A DNA stretch of 64,000 nt from Hericium rajendrae (taxonomy: Eukaryota; Basidiomycota; Agaricomycetes; Russulales; Hericiaceae): assembly GCA_033439255.1 (NCBI GenBank), contig CM065887.1, positions 682,001 to 746,000 on the forward strand, given 5' to 3'. Position 1 is the stretch's first letter, and each line of letters begins with the position of its first letter. The notes beneath the pieces were generated by a model that had not been told where the DNA came from, did not search any database, and was given only the letters and a program-made list of their open reading frames with translations. This document shows, piece after piece, positions 56,401 through 64,000 of this stretch. The position numbers and the translations under genes are program-made.

Positions 56401-57498
56401 CAGCCCCTCGGAATTCGGCACAGCACCGTACAGCTGGCTTCAACAGCAATGCATCCCCGTCCCTCAGGATTATAATAGTCCCGACCATCACCGCACCGCA
56501 CCGCCAGGGAACCACGCTCGCTGCAGTGATCGACAGATGCGCCACGACGACTAGCGGGCTGTCAGTGTCAGTGTCAATGCCAATGTCACGACGCAATCAA
56601 GCTTGATCGTCGCGGCGACGATCACGCAGATCGCGCGGCGTGATGCGGGCTCGTTGGGTGCTGATGTATTGGCCAGGAAACGATGATGGGATGGTGTTTC
56701 GAGCTGCAGCGCCCGCAGATCGCAGGCAGCACGTAGGCGAGAGGGCGGTGCGTGGACTGGCGCCGGTGCAGCTTCGCTGGCCAGGAGACGGTGATGTGCG
56801 TTAGGTGGTCGTTGAGATCTGCGACGCGTTGCCAACGCGCCTGGCAGTGCGAGGCCGGCACAGGACGATCTCGCAGGCTCAGCGCATACAGCGATCCGTC
56901 GCATATTGCCGCGCAGACACTGCTATGGAAGGCACCGGAGAGCATGCACGGCGCAGCATTTCGAGCGCACTCCACCTGGGAGCAGACAAAAATCACATTA
57001 AACCACGACAAAGTACAGTACTTACATAAATACGGCGCCTGCATCGAGCCAGCAAAACAGCACATAAAAAAGCGAGCGAGAGCGACGGAAAACGGACGTA
57101 GCGTGGCTGCGAGAAGGGTCAGCGGCCGGGGATCGGTATGCATACATAGACATGCTGGTATGGTACGGTATATACGGTATATATTTATGCACGACAGCCA
57201 CACAGCGAAATCGAGAGAAAAGCAAAGGGAGCAGGGACAACAGGACGTGTGCGATGTCAGTATGGAACGGGCGCGAGGCAGGGAGTGTGGGTGGTAGATG
57301 TTTAGATCAGGATATGGGCGAAAGATGGTGGTGTTTATGGATGGAACGAGCGTTCTGGGTGGACCTCGGGTGAGAGGATAGATAGTAGGGAAAGAAAAGA
57401 GAGAAGGAGAGCACGACGGCCGCGGGCACACTCTAGACTGTCCGCGAGCCTATATCTCGTATCTACAGGTATGAACACGCACCGCGCTCACGCACGCG
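56401..57498. other. Intergenic, no supported gene
   Basis: About 1.1 kb including the 3' flank of the homeodomain gene. It contains short direct repeats of GTCAGT/GTCAAT around 56558-56586 and an alternating TACGGTATATACGGTATATA stretch near 57167-57186. Frames on both strands have no recognisable motifs. Confidence 0.45.
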
Positions 57499-59631
57499 TC
57501 ACGTCGCCGGGTATCCCATGTGCGCGTGCGCATCCGGTGGCACGTCGTTGGTATGGCCGTACGTATACTGCTGGGACTGCTGTGCCGAGTAGTGTGCGTG
57601 GCCGTACATGCCCTCGGCCGCACTATACGCGGGCTGCGCGGGATAATCTGCGGGGTATTCGAGCTCTTCATACGTCTGCGCCTGCTGCTGCTGCACACCC
57701 GGTCAGCATGATGCGAAACGCAGCACACACACACGCACCTCATGCCCATGCAGCGCCATCGCGAGCTCGCTCGCCTCGACCCCGCCTCCCACGCGCACTC
57801 TATACTCCTTCCCCGCATGCTGTTGCTGCTGCTGCTGCTGCTCCTCAGGCGACGGGTACGCCGTCGCCGCCTCGCCATACGCCGCGGGCGAGCGTGCGTC
57901 CGCATACGTCGCCGGCGAGCGCGCGTCCGCATACGCCACAGGCGAGGGTCCCTGCGCATCCACATACGCCGCGGGCGCGAGCCCCTGCGCGTGCGCGTAC
58001 GAGTCGCCGCTCCCGCGCCGGCTGAGCTGCTCGCTTCCGCGCCGACTGCCTGCGTACGGCACCGCGAGGCTCGAGCTGCTCGCTGAGAAGCTCGCGTGGC
58101 GCGCGTACGGGGGCGCCTGCGCGTACTCCTGGTGCTGCTGCTGCGCCTGCGCGGCGCGGCCGGGGTCCACGACGTGCAGGTTGCTGAACATCTCCGACGT
58201 CGACACGCTGCGAGCGCGTCAGCGCCGGACATAAGATGTGAAGTGGAGAGGAGAACGCACCAGGAGCCGCGCCGCTCGTCGAGCGCGTACTCCGCCTCGG
58301 GGAAGTACCCGCTCGCACTCGCGCTCGTGCCCGTGCTCGCGCTGCTCTCACTCCACTGCAGCGAGCCCTGCCTCCCGAACACCGGCGGGTCCTCCGCGCC
58401 GCCGTCCTGCGTGAATTGCTCCTGCGGCGGCGGGTACGGCGCCGCGCGCTCCTTCGGGTCGACCTCCGCCTTGCGCGGCGGGAACGTGTAGCCCGCATCG
58501 GGCACAGACGCGCTGCCGAACGCGTAGCCCGCGTCGGGCACGCCCGCGGCGGGCGCCTGGAACGGGTTCGTGAACGCCTCGTGCACGCCGCGCTGGAACG
58601 AATTCGTGAACTGCTCGCGCACGTCCGCGTCCTCGAAGAGCGGCTCGCGCGCGGGCGGCGGCGGGTGCGGGTACGGCGTGTGCGAGAAGAGCGCGGGGAC
58701 GGATGCGCGGTGGCCGAAGCGTGGGCGGTGCGCGGCGGGGTCGGTGACGAGCCCTGCGCAGGGGTGACGTCCGAGCTCGCCGACGCTATGCCGGTGGTAG
58801 TCCTGGCTGGGCGGCGGGCCGGGGAAGAGGTGGTTCGTGGTCGCGTCGGGAGGGTAGGTCGTCGCGTAGGGCGGGAGGGACGCGCGACGGAGGGAGAGAA
58901 GGTGCGTGGGCATTGGGAACGTAGGGTGTGCTGAAGGAGAGACAGAGAAGGAAGTGCGTGCAGAGGCTGGATGCGAAGGTGGTGGGTGCGGTGGTGCGGG
59001 GTATGCGGACTCGGTATCGACGTTGAGAGATGGGTTCATATTTGGATGTGGGAGGGACGCGCGCGGCGCGGGGAGTGAGTTGAAGGTCTCGTTGGGAGAA
59101 AGAGGGACAGCGAGCGGGGAGCTGGGCGGGGGCCGACGCGGCGAGGATGATTTGAGCTCTGCGTCCGAATCGTCATCTTCTTCTTTGAAGGGCGACGCGG
59201 ACGGCTTTGCGCGTTCTTTGTTGGACTTCTCGCGGATTTTCTTTTCTTTTGCGCGTCTGGGGAGAAATGAGCTCAAGATGGAGGTGGCACGCGTTGCATG
59301 CATACCTGTTTTGGAACCAGACCTACCAGCGGGCGAACGTGGTGATGCCAGGTGAGAAGATGAAGGCGAGGAAGACCGCGGCACGTACCTGAACTTCGCG
59401 CTGGGTCATGTCGAGCTGGGTCGCGAGCTCCTGGCGCAGCGACGACGCGGGCTTCTTGTCGCGCGTAAAGATGTCCTCAAGCACGCGCAGCTGGGACGGG
59501 CTGGTGCGCTTGCGAGTCTTGACGGCGCCGGGTATGTAGTTCTGGAACATGGTGGAGTCGACGATGGAGGGGTCGACGCCTGGAGGAATGAGGGAGGGGA
59601 TGTATGAGCGGGAGGGAAGGGTATCTGTCAT
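57499..59631 (-). CDS. Homeodomain transcription factor with a 17-nt microexon
   Basis: Five exons (59631-59389, 59322-59306, 59256-58261, 58207-57739, 57690-57499) sum to 1,917 nt, 638 residues, all with GT-AG borders. The homeodomain begins around residue 40: KTRKRTSPSQLRVLEDIFTR, then LRQELATQLDMTQREVQ at the end of exon 1, VWFQN in the microexon and RAKEKKIREKSNKERAK in exon 3. Helix 3 thus carries the invariant W, F, N and R residues. The rest is low complexity: Pro/Ser-rich, a repeated YADARSPA stretch, polyglutamine (about 57815-57840) and a Gln/Tyr-rich C-terminus. Such proteins in Agaricomycetes act in development, but specific function is not inferable. It is not an HD1/HD2 mating-type pair, since no partner is adjacent. 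Confidence 0.93.
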
Positions 59632-61518
59632 GCGGTCTGGAGGGAGAAGGGAGGAAGGGAGGAGTGGCAGGCGCCCTACGTATTTGAGAACGGGAGACGG
59701 GCGAATCGCACATCAGTCCGTCCGAAAAAATGACGAGATAAGCAGCAGATCCTGTGCTCAAGACAACCGTCCTCTAGGCACACAACATCAACACTAACTA
59801 CAACACACATCCTGTCCCTGCAATCCGCTTTTTTCGCACCCAAGCCTCCTCCATTAATACTGCCGTTGAGCCTGCCAGCTAGCCGCCGCTTGTGCGGACG
59901 CCCACTGCGCCCGGTGTTTCCATCCTTTTGCGGTTTCCGCGTCCTGCATCAACCCCATCACCGTTTGCCTTGCCCAGGGCCAACCCTGTCGCCTCTCTTC
60001 CAGCCCCGCGGTCCATGCAGTCCTCCGTCTGAGTCGTACTCAAAAACCACACTGATGACCGTCTCTTGATGGACGAGTCGAAACCCCAGCCTGAGCCAAG
60101 CCGACCCCGCACCAGACGCACGCACGCGGCCGCCCTCGCCGCAAAAGGCAGCTGCGGCCCGCCGCGAAACGGGGGTGCGAGCGCACAGATGACCAGCGCA
60201 CAAGCGCCCCGTCCCGTCTGTACGTAGCACCGTGCGTACTGCCGCCGACGAGAGAATATTTTTTGACTTGCGCGCCGCACTAGAAGCCCGCGTCTAAGCC
60301 CTCGAGGCTCTGCGGGCCCTTCTCCCGCCATCGACCGACGCATTTCCCTCCAGCTGACCACACCCGGCACGATCTGCGCCGCCTCAACGCGGCATGTACA
60401 TATGTCCGCACGTCGCACTCGGAAGTCGAACTCGAAGCGCGCAGGACGTCGTGGCTGCCAGGACACGGTATGGCATCTGCCCCTCCTGGCCGGAAGCCGC
60501 GCACCGTGTCAGCGGCACACGCGGGCGCGCGTCGCGCGCATGTGCTGCACCGCGAGAGATCGCGTCCGTCGCTGGGCCCCAGAAGACTGCTGCCTTCTGT
60601 GTACGTCCCGATCGCTTCTCATCTCCGTGTATCGCGCTTTCTCGATCTTGGTGCCCTTTGCCACTGCATCACGCGCGCGAAATTAAAAGCATAATACTAC
60701 CATTGCGCATAGGCCGGTCCAGGTAACTATCTAAAACTAACACGAACCATGGACGGAAGACGGGCGGTAACTGTAACGGAGAAGGGGTGTCGGCGGCGGG
60801 GCGTATGTAACTATGCTACCTATGTGCGGTATGTACGGTAAGCGGGACATTGTTACGGGAAGCATGGGGCATGGAGATGTGGGTCGTGCAGGAGCGAGTG
60901 ACGTGAAGTGAGTGAATGTGTGTATGCTAGAAAACCAAGCGGACAGAGGCGTAGCCAAGCAGAGGGTACGTGAATCCGGATACGTACGTAGCGAAGCAGT
61001 AATCAAGAACCAAAACCTCCATCGAGTGAATACAATCAACAGGACAAAACAAGACAGATACGATAGACGTGGATGGGAGTGGATGATAGACGGGCGATGG
61101 GGTTACGGAACGCAAGCAAGAGGGGTATGACGGTGGTGAGCATTAGGGTATGTTTAGCTCGCGGGTCCGGTGCCGTCTATATTTACGCGTGGTCGCGCGC
61201 ACGGACACAGGCACCTGAGGACCGCGATAAGTGCATAGGCCGAAGGAACGATGAGATGCAGAGAAGACAGGATAAACATAAACCAAGCAAAGTCCGGGGG
61301 ATCCATAGGAAAAGAAGGCATTGCAGCAGGGAAACAACGGGGACGAGGGCACCACATGACGGCGACGGGTGGTATGGCGATGGGGATTGACAGGTGCGGT
61401 GCCGTCCGGACTCTGATCAGAGTTCAGTGAATCGCAAACCAATGACGGGGGCCGCTCGCAGACGCTCGAAACAGCAGATAGCTCGCCACGCACATTGGCG
61501 GCCGTGCGAAGACGCCAC
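59632..61518. other. Intergenic region between homeodomain gene and WEE1
   Basis: About 1.9 kb, GC-rich in the first half. It should contain the homeodomain gene promoter and the WEE1 3' UTR. Many short frames exist on both strands; none has a recognisable domain. Confidence 0.4.
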
Positions 61519-64000
61519 TCAAGCCCCGAGGTCCATCGCATCGACATCCACGACGCCGAGGATCTCATCCAGAAAACCCTCAGGGACACCCGCAAGGGGC
61601 GACGCCGCGAAAGGATGCTCCGCGCTGGTCTGCAGATTTGCCATCGCCCTGCGCGTTCGCGCGACGACCGGATGGTCGTACACGCCTGCGGCGTCGATCC
61701 GCTGTGTGGGGTCCGCGCGCATGGTCTGGCGGATGAGCGCGAAGAGCTCTGGGCTCTCGTGCAAGTCAACCTGGGAAAAGTCGTCGTGGCGGAGCCGATG
61801 CCAGGGTTCGCCTCTGAAGAAGCGGGCGGGACATGGAGCGTTTGCAGTGACGTGATCGGACCAGGGTAGACAAATTTCAAACCAGTCGAGCCAGGCGCGA
61901 GAACACGATCGGGCGCAGACAATGCAGTAAGGTTGAGTGATGGAAGAGGACAGGCGCACGAGATAACCGAAAAGCGAAAAAGTCAGCAACGCTAATTCGG
62001 AATAGCACAAAGCGGATATTACGCACTGATCAGGCACCACGATGTTCGTCGCAGTCTCCAACATGGTCATCCCGAAGCTGCCAAGCGTCCAATATGAGCG
62101 CCCTGTTCTCTCATGCTCACGCAATGTGCAAAAATAACAGCTCACCTGAACATGTCGGCCGCCTTGCCGTAGCGGCCCTGAAGGACCTCAGGAGCCAAGT
62201 AGACCTTGTCTCCTTCGCGCTCAAACCCAGTCGCATGGAGAACCAGCTGGCCGTAACCGTGGTTTCCTTCCATTGATGAGACTAGGTCTGGACGGGGCCA
62301 CCGCGACGCCATGCCAAAGTCGCCGATTTTGAAACGGCCTTCGCCAGTGACGAAAATGTTTGCAGGCTTCAGGTCGAGATGGATGACACCCGCGTCGTGG
62401 ATGAAACGCATACCCTGTAACGCACCCCAGATCAGCATCAGCCAACAGCATCAAAAAAAGAAAGTGCAAGGCAACTAGAAACGCCACATACATTGCTAAG
62501 GTCCGCGAATATCTTCCAGACACGCGCCTCCTCCAGCTTGGGAAACGCCCTGCCGTACTCCCACAGGAAATGTGCGAAGTTGCCCAAGTCGCACAGCTCC
62601 GTTTGGATGTACAGCACCGCATCCTGTTCCCAGCTGTCGATGTAGCCAAGGACATTCGGGTGGCACGAGCTTGACCCGTGGGTGGCGGCCGACGAGGCTT
62701 GAGAAAGATGTTGCAGAATCTCGACCTCTTCGCGGAGCCGCAACCTAGATGCAAATCGGGTTAGCCAATGAACATGCACTGCACTCCGCGACAGCGATGT
62801 GCGATGGGATCACAAGGCTACTATCTGCCTGGCTCTCCACAGGGGGGCATCACATCAATGCATGGAAGATGTCTAGCGGTGCAAAGCTTCCGACTCGCGT
62901 CGTTCGCCCGTTATCAAAATCCAATCATCTGTACGTGACGGACACGCCGGCGTTAGAGTCGAGCGTCAACAGAACATGCCAGCCCGCACACATCGATGCA
63001 ATCGCGAATGTCACAAAGGAGAAAATAGGACACTGACCTATGCCTGCCCCCTTCGAACTGCTTCGACTTCTTGACAGCCCATACCTCCCCGGCTGCCCCA
63101 GCGTCCTTCCGTCTCACCTTCATCACTTTCCCAAACTCACCACTGCCCACTTCCGCAACCTCGACGAAGTCGTGCTCAAACTTCCCCGGCCGCTCGTCCT
63201 CCGACGGCTGAGCAGTCAACCCGCCGAGTGAGGAGCGCGGACGCACTCCTGTAACAGCAGAACGCTGAGGCAGATTGGGGACTTTGAACGGCGACGCCGC
63301 ACTACCGGTGACACGCGCGCTCTGTCCGCGGCGATGCTGCAACTGAAACGGTTGCGAGATGGTAAGTCCGGCACTACTAGCATTCTTGAGCGGCGAGTTG
63401 GACGTTGCGGTAGACGAGGAAGAGTTGGAAGCAGTCCGATTTGGCGATAGTCTACTTGGCACAGCAGGCTTCGACGGCGATAAATGCGCGGGGAACCTCG
63501 GTGGAGGTAGATGCCATCCTGAACATACATCGAGACATTTAGCCAATATATCGGTCGCCGTAATCTGACGTACCAGTGCCCTTCTCTCCCGTCGGCGTAG
63601 CAGGATAGCTGCCATCGCCACTCCCGCTGCCACTAGAAGCCGAAATCGCACCGCTACTGCTCCTCCGTAGCAGCCAACCTGCCTTGCCCGCACTAGGCCT
63701 CCCGAGTCCGAGGCCCTGATACTTCTCCTTCTCCAACGGCTCATCCTCATCCGTGCTCTCGTCCGCACCGCGCCGCGACCCAACACCCAGCCGCTTCGTA
63801 CCCTTCTTGGCAGGTGCGCCGTTGAGCGTCGGGAACGCCGCAGGCAAGCTCTGGCGCGGCTTCTTCTTCTTCCCGCCGTCTGCCTCTTCCCCAAAGTCGA
63901 ACCCAACCTTGCTCGTCACTGCGCTCTGCCATGGCCGTGCGCCCGCGCCGGGCATGATGCGCGCACGTTTCTGTGGCGTGCCCGGCGGGCGCTTCGGCGC
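61519..64000 (-). CDS. WEE1: Wee1-type cell-cycle inhibitory kinase (5' end outside window)
   Basis: The coding frame is open at the right edge, so the N-terminus is missing; the visible part starts APKRPPGTPQKRARIMPGAG. A long Ser/Pro-rich regulatory region is followed by the kinase domain: FVEVAEVGSGEFGKVMKVRR (glycine loop), VWAVKKSKQ (catalytic Lys), HPNVLGYIDSWEQDAVLYIQ and TELCDLGNF, then GMRFIHDAGVIHLDLKPANI with the Wee1-typical HLDLKPANI, GDFGMA, EREGDKVYLAPEVLQGRYGK, SFGMTMLE and the GEPWHRLRHDDFSQVD block near the C-terminus. The stop is at 61519. Wee1 phosphorylates the inhibitory Tyr of Cdk1 and delays mitosis. At least six introns are visible, for example one between ADMF and SFGMTMLE. 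An insert SSMEGNHGYGQLVLHATG lies in the activation segment. Confidence 0.92.

Noticed and set aside
57450-58260. Read-through extension of the homeodomain frame as an Arg-rich tail
   Set aside because: A GT-AG intron at 58260-58208 restores a consistent frame to 57499; the Arg-rich stretch is an off-frame reading.

Overview
The window looks like nuclear DNA of a filamentous basidiomycete, most likely an Agaricomycete and possibly a polypore. Genes are dense and split by many 45-80 nt GT-AG introns. The housekeeping set is fungal (ILS1, DBP7, SNU23, ERD1/EXS, WEE1, an ELL homolog, a homeodomain factor). One tRNA gene has an intron. Accessory DNA includes a TET/JBP-type dioxygenase of the kind expanded in mushrooms, a Helitron, hAT elements and a cluster of orphan paralogs. 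All gene models here were built by eye from reading frames and splice signals.

Layout. 1-578 (-) is the 5' part of a Ser/Thr-rich protein running off the left edge; its ATG faces a 579-residue conserved gene (991-2861, +). After gene-poor DNA come tRNA-Pro(CGG) (4174-4275) and a decayed NmrA-like reductase (about 5130-6180). A compact block follows: ERD1/EXS (-) and SNU23 (+) share a 138-bp divergent promoter, then ILS1 (-) and DBP7 (-). From 16.6 to 23.9 kb lie five members of an apparent orphan family plus an F-box-like gene. At 25.3-27.6 kb is the TET/JBP-like gene, with one apparent frameshift and a repeat-bearing intron. A dead kinesin-motor fragment (27.8-29.0 kb) lies beside the 3' side of an apparently intact Helitron (coding region 29.6-36.3 kb).

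The most remarkable region is 36.5-56.4 kb. Three nearly identical 4.58-kb hAT elements alternate with two copies of an ELL transcription-elongation gene. Target-site duplications read A/A, B/A, B/B. This is the signature expected if two independent hAT insertions flanking one ELL gene recombined unequally, duplicating ELL and leaving a hybrid element in the middle. Five variants place the crossover in a roughly 1.4-kb part of the middle element. Each ELL copy carries one frameshift, in a different exon, so as written neither encodes a full protein.

The right end holds a homeodomain gene (57.5-59.6 kb, -) with a 17-nt microexon in recognition helix 3, about 1.9 kb of noncoding DNA, and a Wee1-type kinase (61.5 kb to the edge, -) cut off at its 5' end.
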